Shown here: positions 1 to 8,326 of the stretch, in pieces
How positions within the stretch are numbered: the first letter of the stretch is position 1
Layout: the number at the start of each line of letters is the position of its first letter
Assembly (NCBI RefSeq): GCF_900109165.1
Contig: NZ_FNZF01000010.1
Coordinates: forward strand, 1 to 33,209
Source: Bhargavaea ginsengi
Lineage (GTDB): Bacteria; Bacillota; Bacilli; Bacillales_A; Planococcaceae
Direction of reading: 5' to 3'
Length of the DNA stretch: 33,209 bases
The notes under the pieces: generated by a model
Seen by the model: the letters and a program-made list of their open reading frames with translations, nothing else
What the model was told of the DNA's origin: nothing
Databases searched by the model: none
Program-made: the position numbers and the translations under genes

Positions 1-310
1 GATCCCGCGTTGACGGCCGGCCGGTGCTTCCGCGTCCCCGGCGCTCGGACAACAGACCGTCTTCGCCAAGGGCGTCATACGATTTCCTCCATCGCTTTAG
101 CGATTGTTTCGGTATATCCGGCCCGATCTGCTTGGGATCCAACCCTGCCTCCAGGAAGATTTCATATGGCGTCTTACCTTCCTGATAGGCCTTCACGGCA
201 TTCAATTTGAATTCAGGAGCGTATTGTATGGTCTTACCCGTCACATGAAGGACATTGGGATTGTCCTCGAGAAGTCGGCGAATGGATTCATTAATCGGTT
301 GGCGGCTCAT
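1..310 (-). CDS. IS3-family transposase OrfA (helix-turn-helix), 3' partial
   Basis: The minus strand is open from the ATG at 310 to the window edge, giving 103 residues without a stop. GGAGGA lies 7 bases before the ATG. The protein begins MSRQPINESIRRLLEDNPNV and contains AVKAYQEGKTPYEIFLEAG and KRWRKSYDALGEDGLL, the DNA-binding helix-turn-helix pattern of IS3-type OrfA. The basic GRGSTGRP stretch at the visible end usually precedes the OrfA leucine zipper. In this family OrfA is normally fused to the DDE integrase OrfB by a -1 frameshift; that part is outside the window, so activity cannot be judged. Confidence 0.82.
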   Translation of the reverse strand, partial: MSRQPINESIRRLLEDNPNVLHVTGKTIQYAPEFKLNAVKAYQEGKTPYEIFLEAGLDPKQIGPDIPKQSLKRWRKSYDALGEDGLLSERRGRGSTGRPSTRD

Positions 311-364
311 CAAAATCTCCTCCGTTCAACTTTGTGTTCAGTATAGCGGAGTTTTTGACCACGC

Positions 365-411
365 AAAAACCCCGAACCGGGACTTTTTTAAAGTGTCCGT
401 AGTTCGGGGTT
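365..411 (-). terminator. Intrinsic terminator at IS tip, downstream of DUF2339 gene
   Basis: On the minus strand the ten-base arms AACCCCGAAC (402-411 in plus coordinates) and GTTCGGGGTT (368-377) pair, with a further GGACACTT/AAGTCC stem inside, followed by TTTTTG. It lies inside the IS tip. It can end transcripts of the DUF2339 gene and shield the transposase from read-through, a known IS strategy. Confidence 0.7.
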
Positions 412-440
412 CAGTTCAAACCGGAAGCTGAGGCTTTCCC

Positions 441-2894
441 TTATTCCCCGTCTTCTTTCTGCAGCGTCCTCGAATAGATGAGGCCGGCTGCACCGACCGC
501 TGTGAAGAGAATCGCGCGGATGACGACAGAGACCGAGGCCAGGTCGATGATGAACAGCTTCAGGAAGCTGACAACGAGAATAATGAAGCCGGCGTTCCGC
601 ACCGCTTTCCAGCCCATCTTCCTGCCGGCCGTGATTGACACGAACGCGAACAGGAAAAGAAGGAAGGTGTGGACGAATAGAACCGACTCTTGTTGCCAGC
701 CAAACTCCCTGACGCCCGAGAAGAGCAACTTGTTCAACAGGAAGAAATAGTAGAACTGAAGCAGGAACGCAATCACCGGAACACCCATCCGGAATTTTGA
801 GGCAAGCTGTCCCCGTATCACTTTTACGAACAGGTAAGTCATCCCGGCCGCGAACAGCAGGCTGACCACGAAGCTGAGCCAGTAGCCGCCGCCCCGCCAG
901 CCGGTCATCGGCATAAACATGAGGACGGCACCGAGTACAAGAAACTCAATCACCCCGGCTTCGGCCACATACCGGCCATGAGCCGACCGTTGAAGGAAGA
1001 AGCTGCCGAATGCCAAGAGGCCGATGAGGCCAATCCTCAGATGCCACTCCGGTCCTATTGGCAGATCCACATCCCGAAGGAGAACACCAGACAGACGGAA
1101 CAGGTAGATCAGGACAACAATCTGACCGGCAATCAGCGCGGCATCGACCTGTGAAGTCTTGATCCATGCGGGCCGGTATTGATAAAACGCAGCATAGACA
1201 AGCGCAAGTGTGCCGATGAACATGAGCCATACGGCGTGTTCTGCGGAGAAAATCTCTTGGAACCAGCCAAACGACACCGTGGACAATGCACCAAGTGCAT
1301 AAAGCCCGCCCGACACGGCAAGCGTCCGCATCGCACCCGAACGGAGCCCGGCCCAAATGCCGGCCGCTCCGACAACGAACAGCAGCATCAGCTTCATCGC
1401 CGGCTCATCCATGCGGAAGCTGAGGATGAAGGCGGCGGTTGCCGCCACTGCCAACGTCGACAAGATGTCCTGCAGAGGCGGATCTTTCAACATGGAGGCA
1501 TACACAGCCAGTGCAGCATACAGAACTGCCAGCACACCGTATGCGGCCTGCAGTGTAGGCTCGTCGAACAGTTGGATCCACATGATGCCGAACACGAAGT
1601 TCACATACAGCAGCACTTCCGTGAAAATGAACCTCGGAATACTGCCTTTCAGGTAAAAGAAAAGAAGCGCCAGATGCTGGATAAGTGCGGTAGCCGCAAT
1701 GAGATTCTCATGCCCGCCCCGTATTCCGTCCAGCACAAGATACAGGAACAGTGTCACGTTAAACAGAAGGAACAGCGCATAGAACGTCACCCGGTGACGA
1801 CTTCTGATCGACACGTAGAACAGCGACAGGAATAGAATCAGGACATACGCGCAGAACATGAGCCCGGATGCCCCTTCGCCTTCCAGCAGGAACGGCAGAA
1901 GGAAGCCGGCAATCGCCGAGAACACAGTAAGCGTCTCCGACTTTGTCCGAACCGATGCGTATATACCCGTGGCAATATAAGCTATGCCGATTAAAAATGC
2001 CGGAACAAGCGGCAAATAGCCGTACAGCTGATTTGCAGCAAACGTCGTCAGGATCCCGAGGACGATCGTCCCTCCCCAGAGTGTCAGGCCGAATCCGCGT
2101 CGCGCACTCCGTATGGACCGGTAGCCCAAATACCCGAGCAGGATGGACCCGATGTAGCCGAGAGCCACCCTGACCCCCTCGGTGATCCAGCCCATGTCAA
2201 AACTGACTTTGAGACCCCATAGCACACCAAGCAGCAGGATGACCATGAACACCCTCGGCAACCAGACCGCAAACTGCTGCTCAAAGTCGAACGGTTTCTG
2301 TTCCTTGAAAACCGGCTTCGGAGCCGGAGGAGGAGTATCTTTTTTCCCTGGCTGTACCCGCTTTTCTTCGCCGGGCTGGCGCAGCCAGCCATATGAGCCG
2401 GGCGGCTGCATGCTTCTCTGGTCATCCGGCGTTCCATCCGGTTCCGCCATTCCGGGCTGGCCGGCCTCTTCGGGCAGTTCCCGTTCTTCTTCTTTTTGCT
2501 TAGGCTCCGGCGGTTCCTCTCCTGATTCTTTTGGACCGCCCAGCCCAATACTCGCCATCATTTCAGACAGGGACGGCGTCCGGGCTTCACCGGTTTCCTC
2601 ACGCTGCTCTTCGGATTCCATGACCGCCTGTTCATCCTCCGACGATGGCTCCTCTGACAGGGCTGATTTTCCTCGTAGGAAATCCGGCTCAGACGGACTT
2701 TCCGGCACATTCTCCGGTTCAGGAGCGGACAGTTCTTCCGGCTCCATCGTCTCAGGTTCTTCCGGTTCATGGCGGTCCGGCTGTTCTACCCGTTTCTCCC
2801 CGGATTTCAGCGATATGAGATCCTGCCGCATCGCCCGCATCTCCTCTTCCATAGCGGCGAGGCGCTTCAGCAGCTCTTTCATTTCTTCACTCAC
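441..2894 (-). CDS. DUF2339 multi-pass membrane protein
   Basis: Function unknown. The first 25 residues are a short heptad-like helix (ELLKRLAAMEEEMRAMRQDL). A long acidic, Pro/Glu-rich low-complexity stretch follows to about residue 200. The remaining ~600 residues are almost continuous hydrophobic helices, roughly two dozen membrane segments. This layout (coiled coil, disordered linker, huge polytopic domain) is that of DUF2339 proteins in Bacillales. The GTG at 2894 is preferred because GGGGG lies 8 bases upstream; an in-frame GTG at 2903 would touch that ribosome binding site. The gene appears monocistronic, with repeats upstream and an IS-borne terminator downstream. The family call is confident, the role is not known. 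Confidence 0.82.
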   Translation of the reverse strand: MSEEMKELLKRLAAMEEEMRAMRQDLISLKSGEKRVEQPDRHEPEEPETMEPEELSAPEPENVPESPSEPDFLRGKSALSEEPSSEDEQAVMESEEQREETGEARTPSLSEMMASIGLGGPKESGEEPPEPKQKEEERELPEEAGQPGMAEPDGTPDDQRSMQPPGSYGWLRQPGEEKRVQPGKKDTPPPAPKPVFKEQKPFDFEQQFAVWLPRVFMVILLLGVLWGLKVSFDMGWITEGVRVALGYIGSILLGYLGYRSIRSARRGFGLTLWGGTIVLGILTTFAANQLYGYLPLVPAFLIGIAYIATGIYASVRTKSETLTVFSAIAGFLLPFLLEGEGASGLMFCAYVLILFLSLFYVSIRSRHRVTFYALFLLFNVTLFLYLVLDGIRGGHENLIAATALIQHLALLFFYLKGSIPRFIFTEVLLYVNFVFGIMWIQLFDEPTLQAAYGVLAVLYAALAVYASMLKDPPLQDILSTLAVAATAAFILSFRMDEPAMKLMLLFVVGAAGIWAGLRSGAMRTLAVSGGLYALGALSTVSFGWFQEIFSAEHAVWLMFIGTLALVYAAFYQYRPAWIKTSQVDAALIAGQIVVLIYLFRLSGVLLRDVDLPIGPEWHLRIGLIGLLAFGSFFLQRSAHGRYVAEAGVIEFLVLGAVLMFMPMTGWRGGGYWLSFVVSLLFAAGMTYLFVKVIRGQLASKFRMGVPVIAFLLQFYYFFLLNKLLFSGVREFGWQQESVLFVHTFLLFLFAFVSITAGRKMGWKAVRNAGFIILVVSFLKLFIIDLASVSVVIRAILFTAVGAAGLIYSRTLQKEDGE

Positions 2895-3042
2895 GAGGGA
2901 CACCCCCTTTTCAACTGTGGTGTTCTAACTAATACGCATCGGCAGTGAAATGGTTTCACCGCCGGCCATCTTCTCTCACTCTATCGAATTTCCTGCCGCT
3001 CCGGTAGGGGGAAATCGAAGAACAGGGTGCAATGCGGTCAGC

Positions 3043-3150
3043 GAGAGTACAGGCGACGATCACGAGGTACAAGTAGAGATAACGAATGTACAAGCAACGT
3101 CCCTGAGAGTACAGGCAGAGACAACGAGAATACAGGTAACAACCGTTTCT
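3043..3150. repeat. Imperfect 21-nt tandem repeat tract A
   Basis: Five units of a GTACARGYARMGAYAACGAG-like motif occur. Their TAC cores begin at 3048, 3068, 3089, 3110 and 3131, so spacing is 20, 21, 21 and 21 bases. The period is a multiple of three, and the plus strand stays open across it (frame 2950-3180), encoding VQVEITN-, VQATSLR-, VQAETTR- and IQVTTVS-type heptads. I see no convincing ribosome binding site for that frame. It lies between the ahpF terminator and the DUF2339 start and resembles tract B near 32927 in period and placement. Confidence 0.7.
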
Positions 3151-3154
3151 GCAG

Positions 3155-3187
3155 ACAAAAAAAGAGCAGGTTCACAATGAACCTGCT
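3155..3187 (-). terminator. Intrinsic terminator of ahpC-ahpF
   Basis: Perfect ten-base arms AGCAGGTTCA (3165-3174) and TGAACCTGCT (3178-3187) flank a three-base loop. On the minus strand they are followed by CTTTTTTT. The hairpin starts about 9 bases after the ahpF stop. Confidence 0.9.
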
Positions 3188-3195
3188 CCCAGTGA

Positions 3196-4746
3196 TTATG
3201 CGTTTACTGTTTCAACCTGGCTGCGGACCAGATAGTCGAATGCGCTCAACGATGCCGTCGCACCCGCACCCATCGAGATGATGATCTGCTTATACGCGCT
3301 GTCCGAGCAGTCTCCCGCTGCGAACACGCCAGGCACATTCGTCGCGCCGCGCTTGTCGACCACGATTTCGCCGAACTTATTGCGTTCCACCGAGTCGCCG
3401 AGCCAGTCCGTGTTCGGCACGAGGCCGATCTGGACGAAGACGCCCGACAGTTCAACATGCTTTTCCTCGCCGGATTCACGGTCGATATAAGAAATGCCGT
3501 TTACTTTGTCAGTACCGGTGATTTCCGTCGTCTGGGCGTTTTTCACAACAGTAACGTTCGGCAAGCTGTACAGGCGCTCCTGAAGAACGGAATCTGCCTT
3601 CAGCTCGGAACCGAATTCGAGGACCGTCACATGGTTCGTGATGCCCGCGAGATCGATCGCCGCCTCGATACCGGAGTTGCCGCCGCCGACAACCGCAACG
3701 TCCTTGCCTGCAAACAGCGGACCGTCACAGTGCGGGCAGTAAGCCACGCCCTTGTTGCGGAATTCCGCTTCGCCCGGGACACCGATGTTGCGCCAGCGGG
3801 CGCCTGTCGCGATGATCACAGACTTGCTCTTGAGTACCGCGCCGTTTTCCAGCTCGATCTCGACAAAGTCCTTTTTCTCAAGGCGCTTCGCGCGCTGAAG
3901 GTTCATCACGTCTACGTTGTACTCTTTAACGTGCTCTTCGAGGCTCGCTGCGAGCTTCGGCCCTTCAGTGTGCTTTACGCTGATGAAGTTTTCGATCGCT
4001 GCCGTATCCAGAATCTGTCCGCCGAAACGCTCGGCGACAACTCCTGTACGAATTCCCTTGCGCGCGGCATAAATTGCCGCGCTCGCGCCAGCCGGGCCCC
4101 CGCCGACAACGAGAACGTCAAACGGCTCTTTGTCTTCGAATTCGGAAGCGTCTGCGGTGCTTCCGAGTTCTGCGAGGATTTCTTCGATTGTCTTGCGTCC
4201 GTTCGTGAACGGCTCGCCGTTCAGGTAAACGGTCGGTACAGCCATGATGTTCTTGCTTTCAACTTCTTCCTTGAACACCGCACCGTCAACCATCGAGTGT
4301 GTGATGTTCGGGTTCAGGACACTCATCGTGTTGAGTGCCTGCACCACTTCAGGGCAGTTCTGGCAAGTCAGGCTGATGTAGGAAACAAAATGAAGTTCAT
4401 CTTTGATGTTCTTCACTTGCTTGATCACTTTCTCATCCACTTTCGGTGCACGTCCGCTTACCTGAAGAAGTGCAAGGACGAGAGAAGTGAATTCGTGGCC
4501 GAGCGGCGTGCCGGCAAAGACGATGCCGGTTTCTTCGCCCGGGCGGCTCACACTGAAGCTTGGCGTTCTTTCCAGCTCAGCCTGTTCCACTTTGATGCGG
4601 GACGACATGGCTGCAAGTTCATCGGTCAGAGCCGTCATTTCCTGGGATGCTTTATCAGATCCCGCACTGACCTTAAGGACAACATCGCCCTCCATCAGTT
4701 CGAGATACTGTGCAAGTTGCTGCTTGATCTGTGCATCGAGTGCCAT
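3196..4746 (-). CDS. ahpF: Alkyl hydroperoxide reductase subunit F (NADH:peroxiredoxin reductase)
   Basis: This is the flavoprotein that passes electrons from NADH to the peroxiredoxin AhpC. The N-terminal tandem thioredoxin-fold domain carries C128-QN-C131. The FAD-binding GGGPAG is at 215-220, the redox pair C337-PH-C340 precedes the NAD-binding GGGNSG at 354-359, and the C-terminal FAD motif reads [10 protein letters not shown]. At 516 residues it matches the usual AhpF length, and all three redox elements are present. AAGGAGAG lies 5 bases before the ATG. It follows ahpC after 11 bases, so the two are co-transcribed, and a strong terminator follows. Confidence 0.97.
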   Translation of the reverse strand: MALDAQIKQQLAQYLELMEGDVVLKVSAGSDKASQEMTALTDELAAMSSRIKVEQAELERTPSFSVSRPGEETGIVFAGTPLGHEFTSLVLALLQVSGRAPKVDEKVIKQVKNIKDELHFVSYISLTCQNCPEVVQALNTMSVLNPNITHSMVDGAVFKEEVESKNIMAVPTVYLNGEPFTNGRKTIEEILAELGSTADASEFEDKEPFDVLVVGGGPAGASAAIYAARKGIRTGVVAERFGGQILDTAAIENFISVKHTEGPKLAASLEEHVKEYNVDVMNLQRAKRLEKKDFVEIELENGAVLKSKSVIIATGARWRNIGVPGEAEFRNKGVAYCPHCDGPLFAGKDVAVVGGGNSGIEAAIDLAGITNHVTVLEFGSELKADSVLQERLYSLPNVTVVKNAQTTEITGTDKVNGISYIDRESGEEKHVELSGVFVQIGLVPNTDWLGDSVERNKFGEIVVDKRGATNVPGVFAAGDCSDSAYKQIIISMGAGATASLSAFDYLVRSQVETVNA

Positions 4747-4757
4747 GTGATCTCTCC

Positions 4758-5327
4758 TTAAATTTTGCCTACGAGGTCAAGGCTTGGCTTCAATGTTTCT
4801 TCGCCTTCCTGCCATTTTGCAGGGCAGACTTCGCCTGGGTTGTTGCGGACGTACTGAGCCGCTTTGATCTTGTTCACGAGCGTGCTTGCGTCACGGCCGA
4901 TGCCGTCAGCGTTGATTTCAGCTGCCTGTACAACACCATCCGGGTCGATGATGAATGTGCCGCGCTGTGCAAGGCCCTCTTCTTCGTCGAGAACGTCGAA
5001 GCTGCGTGTGATTTTCTGGGAAGGGTCACCGATCATGACATATTCCAGTGTGCTGATCGCTTCGGAGTGGTCGTGCCATGCCTTGTGCGTGAAGTGAGTG
5101 TCTGTCGACACAGAGTAAACTTCTACGCCGAGGTCTTTCAGTGTCGCGTATTCTTTCTGCAGGTCGCTGAGCTCAGTCGGGCAGACGAATGTGAAGTCGG
5201 CTGGGTAGAAGCAGACGATGCCCCATTTGCCTTTCATGCTTTCGTCAGTCACCTCGATGAATTCGCCTGTGCCTGCGTTGTACGCGTTCGCTTTGAATGG
5301 TTCGATTGTTTTACCGATAAGAGACAT
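4758..5327 (-). CDS. ahpC: Alkyl hydroperoxide reductase subunit C (2-Cys peroxiredoxin)
   Basis: Typical 2-Cys peroxiredoxin of 189 residues that reduces H2O2 and organic peroxides in the cytoplasm and is recycled by AhpF. The peroxidatic cysteine is C49 in FTFVCPTEL; the resolving cysteine is C168 in GEVCPAKW near the C-terminus. AGGAGGA precedes the ATG. The gene is first in an operon with ahpF. A consensus-like promoter and a PerR-type box sit upstream, so induction by peroxide through PerR derepression is likely. Confidence 0.97.
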   Translation of the reverse strand: MSLIGKTIEPFKANAYNAGTGEFIEVTDESMKGKWGIVCFYPADFTFVCPTELSDLQKEYATLKDLGVEVYSVSTDTHFTHKAWHDHSEAISTLEYVMIGDPSQKITRSFDVLDEEEGLAQRGTFIIDPDGVVQAAEINADGIGRDASTLVNKIKAAQYVRNNPGEVCPAKWQEGEETLKPSLDLVGKI

Positions 5328-5399
5328 TAAAAATTCCTCCTGTTTGTATGTATTTTATAGTTGTTCGACAGTGGCGGAAAACCATCTCTATCTACTTAA

Positions 5400-5414
5400 C
5401 TATAATAATTCTAA
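5400..5414 (-). promoter_or_regulatory. PerR-box-like operator for ahpCF
   Basis: CTATAATAATTCTAA matches the PerR consensus TTATAATNATTATAA at 12 of 14 specified positions. It lies just downstream of the predicted -10 element, over the expected transcription start, where repressor binding would block initiation. PerR itself is not in the window. Fur boxes share part of this consensus, but gene context favours PerR. Confidence 0.72.
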
Positions 5415-5424
5415 TCACATACTC

Positions 5425-5453
5425 ATTATTATATGAATCTCGCCTATAGTCAA
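5425..5453 (-). promoter_or_regulatory. Promoter of ahpC-ahpF
   Basis: On the minus strand TTGACT (-35, 5448-5453) and AATAAT (-10, 5425-5430) are 17 bases apart, each one mismatch from the sigma-A consensus. An overlapping TATAAT at 5428-5433 would leave a 14-base spacer and is less likely. Confidence 0.68.
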
Positions 5454-5910
5454 CCGATAAGCGGCCGTTGTTCAGATTGACACGAATTGTTCGAAATGTT
5501 GGGGATCACCGGGGTATTCTTTAAATACAGGAATTCTTGCCTCTCGCGTGTGCGGCAATTATCATCTCTGAAGTGTGATTTAACCGCTTAATATTCTCAA
5601 TATACACAATATTTTTTCAACAGAAGATCAGCATACCTCTTCATTATAAAACAATATTTGGAATCAAGAATGTTTAAAAGAGAATGTTCACACAAAGACC
5701 TAAAAGAGTTGTCTGTTTAAAATAGATAGATACAGGCGTCTCCATTTCTATGATACAGATTGTATAGTCAAAATGTAACATAAACGGAAGCCAATAACTT
5801 AACCAGATCTTCTTCCTATATATAAATCGGTGATCACCATCAGAAAGGAGGAGTTGAAGGAGCGGCGCTTAAGTTGTCAGCTTCCCTAAACAACCAAAGA
5901 GGTGTCAAAC
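5454..5910 (+). promoter_or_regulatory. Long AT-rich leader upstream of nirK
   Basis: There is no convincing gene in these 457 bases. The palindrome GGTGATCACC is at 5829-5838, with a near copy GGGGATCACC at 5501-5510. A TATATAT -10-like element near 5816-5822 lacks a recognisable -35, as in activator-dependent promoters. A perfect AAAGGAGG at 5843-5850 lies about 60 bases before nirK; it could only serve an 11-codon TTG-started frame at a very short spacing. I do not see a clear Fnr (TGTGA-N6-TCACA) or Rex site. Confidence 0.4.
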
Positions 5911-6945
5911 ATGAATCTGAAAAAGCTATTTCCTATCAGTTTGGCCGCCCTGTTGTTGCTCAGTGGCTGTGCACAGTCCGATCTTGCAGAAGGAAAAAAC
6001 ACCGAAGCCGCATCCGAAAATGGCCAGGCAACGGTTGAAACGATTAAAGGAACTGACGTTTTTGCGCCCCATGCCCAAGTAAACCATGAACCGATTCCGC
6101 TCCGGGTAGAACGTACCGGACCAAGCGAAGTTCACGTGGAAATGACGGCCCAGGTGACCGACATTGAAATCGATAAAGGTCTGATGTACAAAACATGGAA
6201 CTTCAACGGCGAAGCACCGGGACCGGTCGTCGTGGTCAACGAAGGCGACGTTATCAATTTCACACTGAAGAACATGGATCCGGCAGTACCGCACAGCATG
6301 GACTTCCACGCTGTGCACGCCGCTCCTTCGGAAAAGTTCACCGACGTCCTGCCCAATGAAGAAGGAACGTTCACTTATCCGGCAAATAATCCTGGTGTCT
6401 TTATGTATCACTGCGGAACCGCTCCTGTCCTGTCCCACATCGCAAACGGCATGCACGGGACGATCATCGTGAAGCCCAAGGACGGTTATCCGACAGATCA
6501 AGAGGTAGACCGGGAGTTCGTCATCATCCAGAACGAATGGTACAACTACAACGATTTGGATGACATGACTTTTGGAGAGCCGAACCAGGTGGTCTTCTCC
6601 GCCAAAGCCCTGAACAAAGGCGACATCAACACGAACGGAACCACCTACAGCCTAAAAGACTCGCCGCTGCAGGCAAAAGTCGGTGAAAAGATCAGGTTTT
6701 ATCTTAACAATGTCGGGCCGAATGAAATCAGTTCCTTCCATGTAACCGGTACACTTTTCGATACAGTTTATCTGGACGGTAACCCGAAAAACATTCTGGA
6801 CGGCATGCAGACCGTCATGTTGCCGGCAAGCGGCGGTGCAGTCGTTGAGTTTACCGTGACCGAGGCAGGCACCTACTCGATGGTCACCCATCAATTTGAC
6901 CATGCAACGATGGGGGCTGTCGGCTACATCGAAGTAACCGAATAA
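5911..6945 (+). CDS. nirK: Copper-containing nitrite reductase, lipoprotein type
   Basis: Reduces nitrite to nitric oxide outside the cytoplasmic membrane, the second step of denitrification. The 344-residue protein begins with a lipoprotein signal (LLLLSGC, lipidated C20), as expected for a Gram-positive cell without periplasm. It then has two cupredoxin domains. All expected ligands are visible: H128, D131 and H133 in HSMDFH; H167-C168 in YHC; H176 and M181 in HIANGM; H277 in SFHVTG; H327 in VTHQFD. The short C-to-His spacing (8) resembles the Geobacillus-type enzymes. The ATG at 5911 is preferred because GAGG lies 8 bases upstream; a GTG at 5902 sits inside that site. No norB is adjacent. 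Confidence 0.93.
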   Translation: MNLKKLFPISLAALLLLSGCAQSDLAEGKNTEAASENGQATVETIKGTDVFAPHAQVNHEPIPLRVERTGPSEVHVEMTAQVTDIEIDKGLMYKTWNFNGEAPGPVVVVNEGDVINFTLKNMDPAVPHSMDFHAVHAAPSEKFTDVLPNEEGTFTYPANNPGVFMYHCGTAPVLSHIANGMHGTIIVKPKDGYPTDQEVDREFVIIQNEWYNYNDLDDMTFGEPNQVVFSAKALNKGDINTNGTTYSLKDSPLQAKVGEKIRFYLNNVGPNEISSFHVTGTLFDTVYLDGNPKNILDGMQTVMLPASGGAVVEFTVTEAGTYSMVTHQFDHATMGAVGYIEVTE

Positions 6946-6956
6946 CTTCAAATTAA

Positions 6957-6992
6957 AAAGCGGCTGCTGTCCGAAAAGGACGCTGCCGCTTT
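6957..6992 (-). terminator. Hairpin between nirK and cupin gene
   Basis: The arms AAAGCGGC and GCCGCTTT enclose a nested GTCC-gaaaa-GGAC stem. On the minus strand TTTTTAATTT follows, which suits termination of the cupin gene. On the plus strand the T-run is poor. Confidence 0.6.
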
Positions 6993-6998
6993 AAGTGT

Positions 6999-7026
6999 GC
7001 CGACTTTCAATGTCGGCGCTTTTCCT
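6999..7026 (+). terminator. Probable nirK terminator
   Basis: GCCGAC (6999-7004) pairs with GTCGGC (7012-7017) across a seven-base loop. It is followed by GCTTTTCCTTT. It ends at the stop codon of the convergent cupin gene. Confidence 0.5.
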
Positions 7027-7449
7027 TTATTGCTCATCGGGGTCATTTTCCGCGTCTTCATGTGTTTTGTGAACAGTGCCGGGCTTGTGGTCAGGGCCTG
7101 CATAAATGGAATAAATCTTCAGCGGCTCTTCTCCAAGGGTCGTCACATTATGCCAGGTATCAGCCGGAACAAGGATGACATCTTCCGCATTGACTTCCTT
7201 CTCGAAGTTCAGGTTATCCTCTGATGGTCCCATCTGGCAGAGCCCCTTGCCGCTCTCGACGCGGAGGAACTGATCGATCCCCTTGTGGACTTCCAATCCG
7301 ATATCGTCGCCAGGCGGTATTGTCATCAGAGTCACCTGGAGCTTTTCCCCTGTCCAGATCGTCGTACGGAAATTCTTATTTTTCATCGTCGCATCTTCGA
7401 TATTGAATACATACGGTTCTTTCCCATGGTCTTTGAAATCGATGGTCAT
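7027..7449 (-). CDS. Cupin-domain protein
   Basis: A 140-residue single-domain beta-barrel protein. Metal-site-like motifs are visible: GDDIGLEVHKGIDQFLRV with GKG (cupin motif 1, one histidine) and PADTWHNVTTLG (cupin motif 2). The C-terminus is acidic and unstructured-looking (THEDAENDPDEQ). The pattern matches small cupins common in Bacillales, whose substrate is unknown. AAGGAGGAG lies 6 bases before the ATG. The gene is convergent with nirK and appears monocistronic. Enzymatic versus binding role cannot be decided from sequence. Confidence 0.8.
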   Translation of the reverse strand: MTIDFKDHGKEPYVFNIEDATMKNKNFRTTIWTGEKLQVTLMTIPPGDDIGLEVHKGIDQFLRVESGKGLCQMGPSEDNLNFEKEVNAEDVILVPADTWHNVTTLGEEPLKIYSIYAGPDHKPGTVHKTHEDAENDPDEQ

Positions 7450-7610
7450 CCGCTTCTCCTCCTTTTTTGCTATGCCCCTTTAGTATTCACCTCTTTCCCG
7501 GTAATGAAACAACTGCATCTGCCGGCTTCACCGAACACCTTTTAACACCGAGTTCTGAATCGTGCCGAAGCATATGTTAGAATTTTCATTAACTAGCAAG
7601 GGGGCCACGA

Positions 7611-8237
7611 ATGATGGATTTGGTAATGATTCTTTCCTTTCTCGGTGCCGCAGTCGTGCTGACCGTCATGCCGGGGCCGGATAATCTGTTTACACTGGCG
7701 CAGAGCATCGCTAACGGCAAACGGGCTGGGATTTGGACGACGCTCGGTCTGTGTACGGGTCTGCTCGTTCATATCGCGGCTGCGGTGATCGGCCTGTCCG
7801 CTCTGATTTATCAGTCAGCCTTCGCTTTTTCGATTGTAAAGTACGCGGGTGCAGCTTATCTGCTGTACCTTGCTTATCAGTCATTCAGGGCCAGGGACAC
7901 TTCCCTGGCCCTCGAGAGCGAACCGGCTTTGGCTTACCGCTCGCTTTACAAAAAGGGCCTGATCATGAATCTGCTGAATCCGAAGGTTTCTTTATTCTTC
8001 CTTGCGCTGCTGCCCCAGTTCGTCCCGGTGGGAAGCGGCAATGTCCATCTGCACATGCTGGCTCTGGGCCTTGTCTTTCTAATCCAGGCTTTTGTCATCT
8101 TTTCACTGATCAGCCTTTTTGCCGGCAATGTCGGGACGCTTCTCCGAAAAAACCCTTCCCTTTCCAGAAGGATGAACCTGATGCAGGGCGGCCTGTTCAC
8201 GCTGATTGGGCTGCGGCTGGCGTTTGGAGGGAAATAA
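7611..8237 (+). CDS. LysE/RhtB-family amino acid exporter
   Basis: A 208-residue membrane protein with about six hydrophobic helices. It contains the family hallmark MPGPDNLFTLAQSIANGKRAG in the first loop and NPKVSLFFLALLPQF in the middle. Members export amino acids such as lysine, homoserine or threonine; the substrate here is unknown. AAGGGGG precedes the tandem ATG codons at 7611 and 7614, so either may start translation. No terminator is obvious before the next gene, and the 89-base gap leaves room for a separate promoter. Confidence 0.88.
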   Translation: MMDLVMILSFLGAAVVLTVMPGPDNLFTLAQSIANGKRAGIWTTLGLCTGLLVHIAAAVIGLSALIYQSAFAFSIVKYAGAAYLLYLAYQSFRARDTSLALESEPALAYRSLYKKGLIMNLLNPKVSLFFLALLPQFVPVGSGNVHLHMLALGLVFLIQAFVIFSLISLFAGNVGTLLRKNPSLSRRMNLMQGGLFTLIGLRLAFGGK

Positions 8238-8326
8238 TTGCCGACAGGCATTTAACTAACCACACAAAAGCCCGTTATCGTACACTTTAGTTTGTTCGCA
8301 TTATCACTTGGAGAGGAGTAATACTT

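Larger units (their letters stand above)
1..413 (-). mobile_element. IS3-family insertion sequence, one end (truncated by window)
   Basis: The sequence ending at 413 reads, on the minus strand, TGAACCCCGAACTACGGACA, a TGAAC-type tip like those of IS3-family elements. About 100 bp inside the tip an IS3-type orfA begins. The other end and orfB lie outside the window, so the target-site duplication and terminal inverted repeat cannot be paired. A TATACT -10-like hexamer lies between the tip and orfA. The element sits 27 bp from the DUF2339 stop codon, so it inserted just downstream of that gene. The family assignment rests on the OrfA sequence; the exact tip position is inferred. Confidence 0.7.

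Noticed and set aside
3043-3150. CRISPR array from the 21-nt repeats.
   Set aside because: Units are contiguous and imperfect, without unique spacers, and there are no cas genes.
3457-4761. A 434-codon open frame on the plus strand opposite ahpF.
   Set aside because: ahpF has full-length family identity on the minus strand; the plus frame is Cys/Arg-rich with no known motif or ribosome binding site, an effect of GC-biased codons.
5454-5890. A small gene in the nirK leader.
   Set aside because: No frame of useful length with a ribosome binding site at proper spacing on either strand.
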